Source of the DNA: Chaetoceros tenuissimus
Taxonomy: Eukaryota; Bacillariophyta; Thalassiosirophyceae; Chaetocerotales; Chaetocerotaceae
Direction of reading: 5' to 3'
DNA length: 59,726 nt
NCBI GenBank assembly: GCA_021927905.1
Contig: BLLK01000076.1
Coordinates: forward strand, 1 to 59,726
Shown: piece after piece, positions 1 to 9,950 of the stretch
Numbering within the stretch: position 1 is the first letter of the stretch
Layout of the letters: every line of letters starts with the position of its first letter
Notes under the pieces: model-generated
What the model saw: only the letters and a program-made list of their open reading frames with translations
Database searches by the model: none
What the model was told of the DNA's origin: nothing
Made by a program: the position numbers and the translations under genes

Positions 1-1207
1 ACACTAGAAAATGGAAAACTGATCCCAATCCGTGGAAAACCAACTTTTAACCAACTCACCGACCTACGGAAACTTCTTGTCCAAAATGCTGCCACAATCC
101 ATACAACGCTTGGTGGAGGACAACATGGCTATTCAGGACTTGTAGTGTCCCCAGCTGACTACGCGCTCCTCAGTAATGTCCCGTTCCAAATGCCAGGATT
201 ACCACCAGTGGATCCTGTGTACCCTCCAGCTGCTACCCAACATCAAATCTCGGCTGCAGACAGAGTGCATACCGAACAATGGCGAAGATACAACGAAGCT
301 GTTGCAGTGGAACAAGCATTAAAAAAAACAATTGACTGAAGTTATTGAGAGAATTTATTTGAATCAACGACTAAATAATATTACTGGCGTGCTTACGGGC
401 CCTCTCCACGACACTATGACTTGGTTACTACAAACATATGGCCAGGTAAAATATTCCACTGTTGTTGAAGAACAAGCTGCACTCACAAAATACCCAGTCC
501 AAGTCCACACCACTCTCACTGATTTTTTTACAAAAATTGACGAGCACGTTCCTCGTGCTACGGCTGCAGGAGTCCCATTGACCGAATTTCAAGTTATTGC
601 AATCGCCAAACAAGCTATTCAGAAAAATACAAGTTTTCAGCAGGCTGTTATGGCTTGGAATGCAAGACAACAGCAACCGACCTGGATTGCCTTCAAGCAA
701 TTTTTTCTACAACAACAAAATGATTTGGAACAAGTCCTCGAGGAAACACCAGCTGGACAAATGTTCCACACTCCTACAGCTGATGATCATCAACTAATGA
801 TGCAACTCATGAACATGCTCCTTGAACAGCATCAAAACCCACCAGCACCTGCTCCAGCTCCACCAGCACCTGCTCCAGCTCCACCAGCACTTGCTCCAGC
901 TCCAGCTCCACCAACACAAGATCATTCTGCTTTCCATGCTGCACAAGCAGCAGAGATCCAGCTACTTCGTGCAGCTATCGATGCATTGCAGGCAAATGTA
1001 CGTCGTCCTCGTAGACCTCCACAGCCTATGACTGGACCAAGACAAGGCCAACCAAGTCGACCAATTCCTGCTCACTTCAATAAATACTGCTACACTCACG
1101 GACGCTGCAATCATGATTCTCCAGGGTGCAGAAATAAATGCCCTGACCACAAGGATGAAGCAACCATGGCAAATAAAATGGGTGGAAGTACATTTGGATG
1201 CTCTTGA
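1..1207 (+). pseudogene. Copia gag polyprotein, frameshifted, 5' partial
   Basis: Capsid/nucleocapsid of the retrotransposon. Frame 1 is open from base 1 to a stop at 337-339; the protein then continues in frame 2 from about 330, immediately after a run of eight A's near 321-329, which looks like a one-base indel. The first part reads through LVVSPADYALLSNVPF. The second part has a central Gln/Glu-rich capsid-like region, a Pro-Ala repeat (about 835-910) and a C-terminal Cys/His knuckle (CYTHGRCNHDSPGC, near 1088-1130) followed by KMGGST. It ends in TGA at 1205-1207, after which the same frame carries the protease. The frame change goes the wrong way for a standard -1 slip, so decay or a sequencing indel is likelier than programmed frameshifting. 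Confidence 0.8.
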
Positions 1208-1504
1208 CGAGGTGGGACCGGAATAATCAATACTGATAAAATAAATAATATTTGTATTCCTGCAGTCCCACCCTCAATAGAAAATATTTTACAAGGAACT
1301 GATGTAATGAAAGCAGACTCTGGTGCATCTGGCACATACCTGATGGAGACACATGCGGAAAAATTACACAATTTACAGCAAACCACAACTGGTCCAGCAG
1401 TCGGAACTCCAACAGGTATCAGAATTGAACCGAACAAAAATGGCAATCTCCCTTTGACGGTCTCTCAGAGGAAGCAAAACAAGCCCATGTTTTTCCAGAA
1501 CTAA
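1208..1504 (+). pseudogene. Copia aspartic protease region, frameshifted into pol
   Basis: This segment follows the gag TGA in the same frame and contains the retropepsin catalytic signature DSGAS at about 1317-1331 (reading KADSGASGTYLMETHA), typical of Copia proteases. There is no ATG directly after the stop, so expression would need readthrough. The frame ends at 1504, while homologous sequence continues in frame 1 from about 1460 (SEEAKQAHVFPEL) into the pol frame. A single-base indel near 1450-1465 therefore separates protease from integrase. A working CoDi would have one continuous polyprotein here. Confidence 0.7.
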
Positions 1505-1524
1505 CGAGTGCATCGCTTTTATCA

Positions 1525-4500
1525 ATGGGACAACTGTGTGACGATGATTGTACTGCTGTATTTACCAAAAATGATTTACAAATTTTCAAAAATGGAAAAT
1601 TATTGATTAAAGGACTACGAAATAGAAAGGATGGACTGTGGGATGTTCCGTTTGATCAGTCGAAGCTTCTCCAAAACCAACCATCTGCGAATGTTTTAAT
1701 AGATCTCCAACAGTCAAAAAAGGAACTCGCATCATTTTATCATGGAGTGCTTGGTGGCCCAGTAAAAACAACATTTCTCAATGCACTTCGGAAAGGATTC
1801 TTCACCAACTGGCCCGGTCTGACCACCGAATTGATCTCAAAACATCTTGATCCAAAAATCTATACAGCCAAAGGTCATATAGCACAAGAAAAACAGGGGC
1901 TCAGGTCGACTTCACAAACTGATACTGATTTTTTACCAGAACAAGAGACAGAAAGAACTCATGAATGCTTTGTTACCATCGAAAAGTACGACGAATTGAA
2001 TGGAAAATCCTATTCTGACCTGACTGGTCGTTTTCCCATTCCATCTAGCCGAGGCAATGAATATATTGTTGTGATCTATGACTACGATGCAAATGCTATT
2101 CTAGCCGAAGCAATTCCAAACCGACAAGCTGCAACCATCCGTGACGCCACTATCAAAATGCTAGATAAATTGACAACCGGAGGTTTTACTCCCAAGCTGC
2201 ACATTTTGGATAACGAATGCAGTGCCCTGCTCAAGGCTGCTTTTCACAAACACAAAATTAAATTTCAATTGGTACCTCCACATCAAAAAAGGCGTAATGC
2301 AGCCGAGCGTGCGATTCAAACATTCAAAAATCACTTCATAACAATTCTCTGTTTGGTCGATCCTGATTTCCCTCTATCTGAGTGGGATCGTCTCCTTCCT
2401 CAGACTCTCCTTAGCTTGAACCATCTGCGAGCAGCCAGAGTCAATCCAAAATTATCGGCCTATGCTGCACTTGAAGGAATTTATGATTTCAACAGATCTC
2501 CATTAGCTCCCCTCGGAACCAAGCTTGTGTACCATGTCAAGCCTGATCAACGATCCACCTTTGGCACAAGAGGCAAAGAGGCGTGGTATGTAGGACCTGC
2601 ACCAGAACACTACCGTTGTGTTACTATTTTTCTTCCGGACACACAACGCGAAATACAGGTAGATACTGTGCAATATTTCCCGAATAGGGTACCGATCCCA
2701 AAGTCGTCCAAAGAATCTCTCCTTCTAAAATCAGCCTTAGACATGCTAGAATTACTGAAGGATCCGACGCCGGCTATGCCAGCTCTTGATTACTCGCAGC
2801 TCACAACTGCCGCAGTAACCAAACTTGCAGAACTATTGCATCGTGCAGCCAAACAACCGAAGGTGCACATTCCTACTGACAGTGTTCCCACAGAGAACGT
2901 TCCAACTCCATCCACCCCCGACGAGAGGGTCGAACCATCATCCCCTGCACAAGTTCCGAGGGTGGTGTCACCAACCCCACTTCCACAGGAGGGTTCAACT
3001 CAACATCCGGCACAAGTTCCGAGGGTGGAGTCTCAACGTTCTCCACAGCCATCTGTTAGTCCAACGCAACAGCCAACACCAATTCCCATTACACAAGATG
3101 ACGATTGTACTCCATCTCAACGCCTGCATCGCTACAACACCAGAAATAAATTTTCAAGGCAAAATGCACTTGTCCATCTCCTTCAGGAACAACCATCTGA
3201 TCCATCTGATATGTTTTTTATGCCAACAGTGCATCATATTTTCAATGAAATTACTGGAAAAAAGGAAACATTGGACACACTCCTTGCTGGAAAATTTCAT
3301 GACATCTGGAATCGATCTCTTTCCAATGAGTTAGGTCGTCTCACTGAAGGTATCCGTGACATAAAAGGTACACAGACCATGGTCTTCATACACAAAGATC
3401 AAGTCCCAGTCGGAAGAATAGCAACCTATCTCAATCCTGTTTGTGATTACAGACCCAAAAAAGATGATCCACATCGAGTTCGATTAACGGTGGGGGGAGA
3501 TAAATTACCGTACCCTTTTGATGCAAGTTCTCCAGCAGCGGGATTGACAGATGCCAAATTAATTTTCAACAGCACCATTTCCACCGACAACGCAAGATTC
3601 ATGTCCATCGATATAAAAGATTTTTTCCTAAATAATCCTATGCAGCGATATGAATATGCACGGATTCCGGTACGATGGATTCCTGAAGACATCATGGAAA
3701 AATACAATTTGAAAGAAAAAATTTACAATGGTTATGTCTATGTTGAAATTCGTAAGGGTATGTATGGCTTAAAGCAAGCTGCACGTATTGCATATGACAG
3801 ACTTGTCGAATATTTACGTCCTCATGGATATGCTCCCTCCAGAACCAACCCAGGTTTATGGAAACATGAATCCAAAAAAGTGTACTTTGCATTATGTGTG
3901 GATGATTTTGGTGTGAAATATACATGTAAAAAACAAGTGCAACATCTGCTGGACGTACTACAGCAACAGTATCCGATTCAATATGACTGGTCAGGAAATG
4001 AGTTTCTTGGGCTGACGTTAGACTGGCATTACGACGAAGGCTATGTCGACCTGTGGATGAAGGGATACATTAATCATGTTCGTCACAAGTTCCAACACCC
4101 AGATCCAAAGCGACCCCAACACTGTCCACACCCATATCGAGAAATTCGATATGGTGCAAAAATTCAATATGCGGACGCACCGGACGAAAGTCCTTTGCTA
4201 TCCAAGGCTGCAACGCGAGAAATACAAGCTATCGTTGGTTCATTACTATACTACGCACGAGCTCTTGATTCCACATTGCTTCTGGCATTGAATACATTGT
4301 CTTATCAACAATCCAAGCCAACAGAAACTACCAAAAAATTAGCCATGCAATTATTGGACTATGTGGCAACATATCCTGATGCTGTCATTCGATTCAAACG
4401 TAGCGACATGATTTTATATATCCACTCTGATGCCGCTTACCTCGTGCTTCCAAAAGCACGCAGTCGAATTGCTGGATATTATTTTTTAAGCAACAATGTA

Positions 4501-5076
4501 CGAGATGGTGAGGACCCACCACTCAACGGTGCTGTCCTCGTCGAATGCAAAAAACTTGATCCAGTTGCGAGCTCCTCTGCCGAGTCTGAAACAGGTGGAT
4601 TGTATAACAATGCACAGAATGGTGTACCAATGCGAAATGATCTTGAATTTTTAGACCACCCCCAACCTGACGATGGAACACCTTTAGTCACAGACAATGC
4701 TTCTTCTCATGGCCTCCTAACAAAACTTATGAAACCAAAACGAGCAAAAGCATGGGACATGAGATACCATTGGCTCGAAGATCGAATTCAACAAAAGCAG
4801 TTCAAACTGATTTGGAGAAAGGGTATAGAAAATTTAGCTGATTATTTTACAAAACATCACCATCCAGCAGTGCACCAGAAGATGAGATACAAATATTTGC
4901 AATGCATCAATGCAATGATTGACCAGCAATGGCCTTCAATCCGTAAACAACTTCCACATACGCGCCTAGCGAGGGTGTGTTATAAACGCCAGCTCCAACT
5001 GGCTAGCAACCTAGCCGCATACATGGCAAGCTATTTACCGATTACTCAAGATTCAGCATTTCCGTTGCTCTCTTGA
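1525..5076 (+). CDS. Copia pol: integrase, reverse transcriptase, RNase H
   Basis: Long open frame of 1183 codons. Integrase core shows D-D-E residues in SYSDLTGRFP (about residue 165), ILDNECS (about 227) and NAAERAIQTF (about 258). A Pro/Ser/Thr-rich linker follows (about 440-540). Reverse transcriptase has MSIDIKDFFLN (about 692), YGLKQAARIAYDRL (about 746) and the catalytic box ALCVDDFG (about 788), a Copia-type variant of YVDD. RNase H shows HSDAAY (about 967), SSAESE (about 1016), TDNASS (about 1056) and NLADYFTKH (about 1102). The ATG at 1525 is simply the first in frame; in the element this is the middle of a polyprotein whose upstream part is frameshifted. The frame is uninterrupted, implying a fairly young insertion. 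Confidence 0.9.
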   Translation: MGQLCDDDCTAVFTKNDLQIFKNGKLLIKGLRNRKDGLWDVPFDQSKLLQNQPSANVLIDLQQSKKELASFYHGVLGGPVKTTFLNALRKGFFTNWPGLTTELISKHLDPKIYTAKGHIAQEKQGLRSTSQTDTDFLPEQETERTHECFVTIEKYDELNGKSYSDLTGRFPIPSSRGNEYIVVIYDYDANAILAEAIPNRQAATIRDATIKMLDKLTTGGFTPKLHILDNECSALLKAAFHKHKIKFQLVPPHQKRRNAAERAIQTFKNHFITILCLVDPDFPLSEWDRLLPQTLLSLNHLRAARVNPKLSAYAALEGIYDFNRSPLAPLGTKLVYHVKPDQRSTFGTRGKEAWYVGPAPEHYRCVTIFLPDTQREIQVDTVQYFPNRVPIPKSSKESLLLKSALDMLELLKDPTPAMPALDYSQLTTAAVTKLAELLHRAAKQPKVHIPTDSVPTENVPTPSTPDERVEPSSPAQVPRVVSPTPLPQEGSTQHPAQVPRVESQRSPQPSVSPTQQPTPIPITQDDDCTPSQRLHRYNTRNKFSRQNALVHLLQEQPSDPSDMFFMPTVHHIFNEITGKKETLDTLLAGKFHDIWNRSLSNELGRLTEGIRDIKGTQTMVFIHKDQVPVGRIATYLNPVCDYRPKKDDPHRVRLTVGGDKLPYPFDASSPAAGLTDAKLIFNSTISTDNARFMSIDIKDFFLNNPMQRYEYARIPVRWIPEDIMEKYNLKEKIYNGYVYVEIRKGMYGLKQAARIAYDRLVEYLRPHGYAPSRTNPGLWKHESKKVYFALCVDDFGVKYTCKKQVQHLLDVLQQQYPIQYDWSGNEFLGLTLDWHYDEGYVDLWMKGYINHVRHKFQHPDPKRPQHCPHPYREIRYGAKIQYADAPDESPLLSKAATREIQAIVGSLLYYARALDSTLLLALNTLSYQQSKPTETTKKLAMQLLDYVATYPDAVIRFKRSDMILYIHSDAAYLVLPKARSRIAGYYFLSNNVRDGEDPPLNGAVLVECKKLDPVASSSAESETGGLYNNAQNGVPMRNDLEFLDHPQPDDGTPLVTDNASSHGLLTKLMKPKRAKAWDMRYHWLEDRIQQKQFKLIWRKGIENLADYFTKHHHPAVHQKMRYKYLQCINAMIDQQWPSIRKQLPHTRLARVCYKRQLQLASNLAAYMASYLPITQDSAFPLLS

Positions 5077-5083
5077 TCTCATC

Positions 5084-5155
5084 TGTGTAACTAGTTCATT
5101 TATTTCGCTAATTACTTAGTAGCAATTACCTCAACAAATTCACTAGTCTACAACA
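5084..5155 (+). repeat. Candidate very short 3' LTR or element end
   Basis: Directly after the pol stop the sequence begins TGTGTAACTAGT and ends ACTAGTCTACAACA, so it has the TG...CA form and imperfect terminal inversion of an LTR. The next base, 5156, is where host sulfotransferase sequence (ggcac) resumes. At about 72 bp it would be unusually short, no purine tract precedes it, and the matching 5' LTR is outside the window. It could instead be a truncated element end. Confidence 0.4.
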
Positions 5156-5677
5156 GGCACGCATCCTTCATTTTTGCAAGGTATCCACATTTTGCCTGCC
5201 AGGCCAGTCCTATTTGCCTCCTTTGCAATGATTGTTCGAAGAGATGATCCACCGACCTTTCTATTGTGGAAGAATACAAATGGTTTGTCATACCTTGGTA
5301 TAGGTAATGCAGGAGTATACTTTGAAACCATGTCTGGAATCTGGTCTTTCCAATATTGTAGTCTCGATTCAGCAACTTCTTTAGTGATTGTGATCGGATC
5401 TCTGTCATGTACTACTAATAGTCCAGTAGTGCTGTTGCTGGTGATTGGGTCAGAACTACTATCACGGACTACCATTTCAGTAGATACATTTGTAGTATTG
5501 CTTCTACTGGCTTTTGAAATTTGTATTTCTATCCTCGTCTTTGTTTTTTTTTCTGAAAGAGAAACTAATTCAGACTCTTTCAGAAGAAAAATGAAAATAA
5601 AAAATAAAACAAAGGAAGTTGAACAATGTCTGTTTCTTTCTTGTTGAGTTCGCTAGGCTAATCAGATTACGGAGCAT
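5156..5677 (-). pseudogene. Sulfotransferase, 5' half, cut by the CoDi insertion
   Basis: This is the minus-strand start of the gene whose fuller copy lies at 32540-33717. ATG at 5677-5675 opens a type II membrane protein (MLRNLISLANSTRKKQ). A hydrophobic stretch and a Ser/Thr/Asn-rich stem follow, then the PAPS-binding loop in FFHNRKVGGSSLRT. The match stops at KNEGCVP where the retrotransposon begins. The AT-rich region around 5530-5610 differs by indels from the right copy, so the TM part and stem are out of frame here, while the stem to PAPS loop is continuous. Protein divergence from the right copy is about 8% (9 of ~106 residues), far more than in the neighbouring transporter and J-domain genes. 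Non-functional. Confidence 0.85.
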
Positions 5678-5827
5678 TTTTCTACCAAAGAGATACCTGA
5701 GCAGATTGAAAATTTCTAGTGTTGGGGGAATAGAAATCTGTCAGTCTCAATTTCAGATCGGGGAGAGGAGTTTTATTTCTCCGAAATTTGGTCCAATCTT
5801 GATCCTCCATCCCATCTTAGGAAAGAG

Positions 5828-6028
5828 GAAGGGGGGAATGGCTCTTCTTTCCTTTCTTAGAACTCAAAAACTCAATCTCTCCATATCCGATCAGGAGAAG
5901 GGGAGAGGAAGGAAGGAAGGAAGGAAGGATTGGGATTCTAAGCAGTCGTGGAGAGAAAAAGAGCTGAAGAAGAGAGGGAAAAGGAAATGTTCGGGTATGT
6001 AAAAAACTCTCTCAGGTTGAAGTTTTCC
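5828..6028 (+). mobile_element. Dispersed short repeat (MITE-like), copy 1
   Basis: About 200-230 bp family recognised by GAGGAAGGGGGGAATGGCTC near its start, a GGAA microsatellite, GCAGTCGTGGAGAGAAAAAG, and an end with AAAACTCTCTCAGGTTGAAG. This copy lacks the usual first 20 bases and an internal TCTCTCTGA segment. It forms the outer boundary of the near-identical part of the left arm. No coding capacity. Target duplications were not resolved, so the class is uncertain. Confidence 0.7.
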
Positions 6029-6035
6029 GTCACAG

Positions 6036-7177
6036 GTGCATGGGTTTGTTCCATCGCGCAACCTAAACAATCATGAGATTCCATTGAACTACCAAAAAGA
6101 AACTTTACCAGCATCTTCAAACTTCAATTTTAATCAAAAGGTGAAAGCACAGGTAAATGGGGAATATATTCCAAACACTATTGAAGCATGTAAACTACTT
6201 CAATACGAACCTACTATGCATCTCGAGCATTCAAAGCTTGTGATGAAATTTGATCAAGCTGAAATTAAGAAAGCATACCGTCAGAAAGCCAAAGCCTATC
6301 ATCTAGATTCTAGAATTAAAATGTTGAAGGATGAAGAAAGATTCTTTCAGAAGAGCAGAAGCACATGATCAATATTGAGTTCCAACGATTAAATGCAGCA
6401 TATAGAGTTTTGAAATTCAAGGCTAACCAGTCCCCAGAGGAGAGTGCAAAAGAAGTTGTAGTTTCAAGTAAATTTGGAAGTTATAGATCTCAAGCTTACT
6501 CTGATTATCACACTGATAATGATCAACGAGTTGGTATTTGTCTAGGCAATACATCAATCAGTCCAAACAGTTTTGAACGCAAAGTATCTGCACATGAACC
6601 TCCAAGAAAGAAGGGGCCTGTTAGGGCTAGAGATGATTATTCCACAAGTAATGAAGATAGAGTGAGCCTTTATAGAACAGGAACTCAGAAACCTGTCACG
6701 CCTAAACCGAAAGCGCAACATGTCAAGAGAACAGAAAAGCACGTATCACGACAAGGCCCTCAAAAGATGGATGTCAGTGAAAAGAGAAAAGTAAATGCTT
6801 ATTCTGAGTATAACTCAAGCATTGAACAGAACGTTGGAAAATTTAGTGTGAATGATGAAATTGTGGAGAAGATGTTACGAGACCAAGAGGCAAAGGCTAG
6901 AAAGATGAAAGCAAGTATTAGCGTCGAGGAGGTTACTGAGAAATTGCAGCCAGAACCACTTGTAGAAACTCCAAGCCCTAAGTCTCCTGAGCCTTTGCAA
7001 GAGGAAAAGCCTGGCTTCTCTTATGATTTCAAAGATTATACTTCAGAGCAGACTTCATATGCAAGTGATGATGAAATTCTTCAACGACCAAATAGAAGAG
7101 TCAGTGCTTTTTCTGACTACACCACTTCAAATGATCAACGTGTTGGTCTATATGGAAGAGTTGGATCTAGTAGCTAG
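6036..7177 (+). pseudogene. J-domain-like protein with four C-terminal repeats, frameshifted
   Basis: The first frame (6036-6368) ends in a J-domain-like helix (AEIKKAYRQKAKAYHLDS). The second frame (6365-7177) resumes with the expected last J helix (FQRLNAAYRVLK), so the domain spans a frameshift near 6340-6360. The hallmark HPD tripeptide is HLD, so Hsp70 stimulation is doubtful even if the frame were intact. The C-terminal region carries four diverged copies of a motif like SDYxTSNDQRVGLY (near 6505, 6640, 6805 and 7115). The apparent start lies just after a repeat copy, so the true N-terminus may be lost. It converges with the transporter gene across 279 bp. The inverted copy at 31047-32188 has the same frameshift. 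Confidence 0.65.
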
Positions 7178-7456
7178 TATTTTTCGAAGCTACAGTTTCG
7201 GGGACCATAGGGAAAGTTTTCAAATTGGGTTTGATTGATTGTAAGAAAATAGAATTGAGAAGACTGCAATCAAACGTTTTATAGATTTACATGTTAGAAA
7301 GAATAAAGCATGAGTATCATTATAAATTAATAATATACTTTTGCTTCTACTTAAAACGAATAACTCTATTCAATAGAGGAGTGCTTTTGCTTCACTAGAG
7401 ACTTTGGATTTGATTAGGAAATAGCTAGATATTTAGATTATATATTATTCAACATA

Positions 7457-9026
7457 CTAAATTTCACGTAACTTCGATTTTCTTCCATCTTCAAGATCGA
7501 AAGAATAGGAGTCAGTGAAGCAATCGTCTACCAAGTCTTGGAGATCACGATTGTCAGAGTTTGAGAGTTTGGTGTAACGAAAAGGACCATATCGTTGTAT
7601 GTAGAATAACAATGTATCAACGTTGACACTTTTTAGGAAAAGGGCAATGATAAATATCATCATTCCTACCAAATGCATAGGTGTACATCTATTGTTCTTG
7701 AATGCAATGAAACTGATGAATAAGGTAAATGCTTTCCTTGTAGTAGAGGTGATGCTCATGGACAAGGCACCAAATCGTTTTGTGATTGCTCCTGCGCAAG
7801 ATGATCCACATAGACCAGTCAAAGTAAACAGTATAAGAACCACAATTTTGCGACTTATAGTCCAAAATATTACACTGTCTTCCTCGGATCCATCAGCGAG
7901 GTTTTGAATTTGAGGTATCGTTCCATGTCGAAGGAAAAAGTGCTGGAATCCCGGTATAAACTCTCCGCTTATTATGGTCGCAACAAGCATTGCTACAAAC
8001 GATATCGAGTAGATGACAAGTTGAAATTCATCTTGTGTAGTACGATGATTTACCATGATTAATTCAGAATAATTCGCAACAGCACCATCACATATCAACG
8101 ATACAGTCTGGATATATTGGCAAACATTGAATATTTTGTGAGATTATGAAATAATTCCTCCAAAATCAAGAAGGATAATATGAATTGAAACTTACCAACA
8201 TTGCAAGTCCTAGTGGGTGAAAGACAGTTGTTTTGGAATGCATATCTGCATTAATAAAGAGCGATAGACCTGTCACCAATAGTCCAACCATCCAATAGTC
8301 TTGTTTTGAATATGTTCTTTTTCCAATCACAATTCCACCAATCATGGTAAACATCACTCTAGAACTCTTGATGAGGGTTTTCATGGGATAATTTAAGTAT
8401 CGCATGGCAGCGTTCGTCATACCAACATCAGTAGCTCTAATCAATGATAAAGTCAGGTACAATTTGATTAAAGTCCAACGATGATTGCTGTTCTCTACAG
8501 ATGGTTTTTCTACTATAATGGAATCTGTGTTGTTGTTTGTAGGTTCAAAGACTATCGACTCATCATCAGTTATGGACTCTGTCGTCGAACTTCCACTTGT
8601 CGACACTGGACCTTCATCTCTATTCCCAATGGAGACAGGAGACATGGAAGCAGTACTCACAAGCACTAATGATGGAGAAGAATCAGAAGGTGAAGCCTCT
8701 TCTTGTGCTCTTTTTTGTTTCATATAGCATCTTAATCTGTCCAACATTGTCAAAATAAAACTCCAGAATGCATATCCTAGAAATTGACAAGTACTGAAAA
8801 ACATTGTATACTTTCTTCCAGTAATATGAACGGCAATTAATTCTTGAAGGTATCCATAGACAAGAGTAAATGAGAAAACCCCACATGCACAAACGTAAAA
8901 ATGGAAATTGGGCGAAAGATGAGAAAGGTCCATTCCAAACAAAACCAAATCTGTCAATTCTTGCTTGGAATCTAGCCTTTGACTTCTTCTTCTACGCTTT
9001 GTACTATCTTCTTCCTTGTTGAACAT
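7457..9026 (-). CDS. Nucleotide-sugar/PAPS transporter (SLC35B-like), left copy
   Basis: Two exons, complement 8196-9026 and 7457-8107, with an 88-nt intron (8108-8195) carrying GTAAGT donor and CAG acceptor; 493 residues. A Lys/Arg-rich N-terminus and about ten hydrophobic segments fit a drug/metabolite-superfamily antiporter. Sequence resembles the UAA/SLC35B2-B3 group that imports 3'-phosphoadenosine 5'-phosphosulfate into the Golgi: VYGYLQELI in the first helices, LIKSSRVMFTMIGG, SLICDGAVANYSE after the splice site, and KRFGALSMSITSTTRKAFT. A Ser-rich loop with acidic residues (about residues 110-165) interrupts the usual core. The frame stays open upstream of the chosen ATG to the edge of repeat copy 2, so the native N-terminus was probably removed. 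One codon differs from the right copy. Confidence 0.75.
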
Positions 9027-9123
9027 ATCCCTCGCTGAATTATTTTTTCCAGATGGTGTTCTACTTCTACGGTGTAATTTACTTGGTGTGATTCGAAGAA
9101 CATCGTCTTCGTCTTGACTTTCG

Positions 9124-9345
9124 GTTTAATGTGAGGGGAGAGGAAGGGGGGAATGGCTCTTCTTTCCTTTCTTAAGAACTCAATCTCTCCATATCCGATC
9201 AGGAGAAGGGGAGAGGAAGGAAGGAAGGAAGGATTGGGATTCTAAGCAGTCGTGGAGAGAAAAAGAGCTGAAGAAGTCTCTCTGAGAGGGAAAAGGAAAT
9301 GTTCGGGTCTGTAAAAAACTCTCTCAGGTTGAAGTTTTCCGGTCT
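9124..9345 (+). mobile_element. Dispersed short repeat (MITE-like), copy 2
   Basis: This is a complete-looking copy starting TTTAATGTGAGGGGAGAGG and ending in CTCTCTCAGGTTGAAG. It is in the same orientation as copy 1, so the J-domain/transporter pair lies between direct copies. It abuts the N-terminal coding frame of the transporter. Confidence 0.75.
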
Positions 9346-9950
9346 TTAATTTTTTTCCCCTGTCTTTAATTTTTTTCCGCTGTCTTTAATTTCCCCCCTG
9401 CCTTTAATTCCCCCCCTAATTTTCCCCCTCTGTCTTTGAAGAGGTTGAAGTCTTCCGGTCTTTAATTTTTCCCCCTGTTATTAGACTAAAATGGTCTCAC
9501 GAAGAATAGGTTGAAGTGTTACAACTGATCAGTCGTAGGAAATTTCTAGACCCTTCTATTTTTGGTTTTTCGAACTTCCAATTTTACCATCCTACCATCC
9601 TTTTGAAGTGTTCGGGTCATTAGACTAAAAAGATCTAATAAGACTTATCTCAACTGATCAGTCGTAGGAAATTTCTAAACCCTTCCATTTTTGGAACTTC
9701 CACAGTTCACCATCCTTTTCAACAAAATATTCGGCGATCCCCGAGGGAACTGAGGGTGTTCGGTGGTAATTTTGATTCCGAAGACATTTTCTGGGAGAAT
9801 ATCTTTTCAACAGAGACTAGACAACTAGGCAGGAGATTGATTAACTCCTCATTCCTGTCTGTGAAATTTCTGGTGCCACGAAAAGAAAGGGCTGTAATCT
9901 AAAAACAGTTGCCAGGGGTCCTCGAATAAAGCCTATATCTTACTTTCATC
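9346..9950. promoter_or_regulatory. Repeat-rich upstream region of the GT-sulfotransferase gene
   Basis: This stretch holds several short near-direct repeats of CTTTAATTTTTTTCC type. It also has two copies of ACTGATCAGTCGTAGGAAAT (near 9525 and 9655), GAAGTGTTCGGGTCATTAG near 9605, and ATTCGGCGATCC at 9729-9740, a motif found upstream of other genes here. Beyond 9741 the sequence is single-copy and leads to ATG 9951. No confident TATA or initiator was identified. Confidence 0.45.

Larger units (their letters stand above)
1..5155 (+). mobile_element. CoDi-like Ty1/Copia LTR retrotransposon, 5' end outside window
   Basis: Gag with a zinc knuckle, aspartic protease, integrase, reverse transcriptase and RNase H follow in the Copia order (integrase before RT) on the plus strand. 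The style of the proteins (gag tail with CYTHGRC and MGGST; protease-integrase linker with HVFPELTSASLLSMGQL) is that of the CoDi lineage described in diatoms. The element sits inside a sulfotransferase gene: homology to the fuller copy near 33.05 kb resumes exactly at 5156. Its 5' LTR and left target duplication lie before the window. Gag and protease are broken while pol is one open frame, so the copy itself looks non-autonomous. Confidence 0.9.
5156..9740. repeat. Left arm of a large inverted repeat
   Basis: The arm matches the reverse complement of 27582-33056. It contains a sulfotransferase 5' part, a repeat copy, the J-domain gene, the PAPS-transporter-like gene, a second repeat copy and a run of T-rich/C-rich repeats ending at ATTCGGCGATCC (9729-9740). 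From about 5985 inward the arms are almost identical: J-domain translations are identical and the transporter differs by one codon. Outward of about 5985 they diverge clearly. The right arm is longer because it carries two insertions (27929-28426 and about 28644-29031). The spacer is about 17.8 kb. Confidence 0.92.

Noticed and set aside
321-335. Programmed -1 frameshift at the A-run in gag
   Set aside because: The required change is from frame 1 to frame 2, not -1 along a heptamer in the right phase; an indel is simpler.
2825-3334. 169-codon frame inside Copia pol
   Set aside because: Alternative frame over the Pro/Ser linker of pol; no independent support.
7623-7907. 94-codon plus-strand frame (and its mirror at 30317-30601)
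   Set aside because: Antisense shadow of exon 2 of the transporter; exists in both arms only because the arms are identical.
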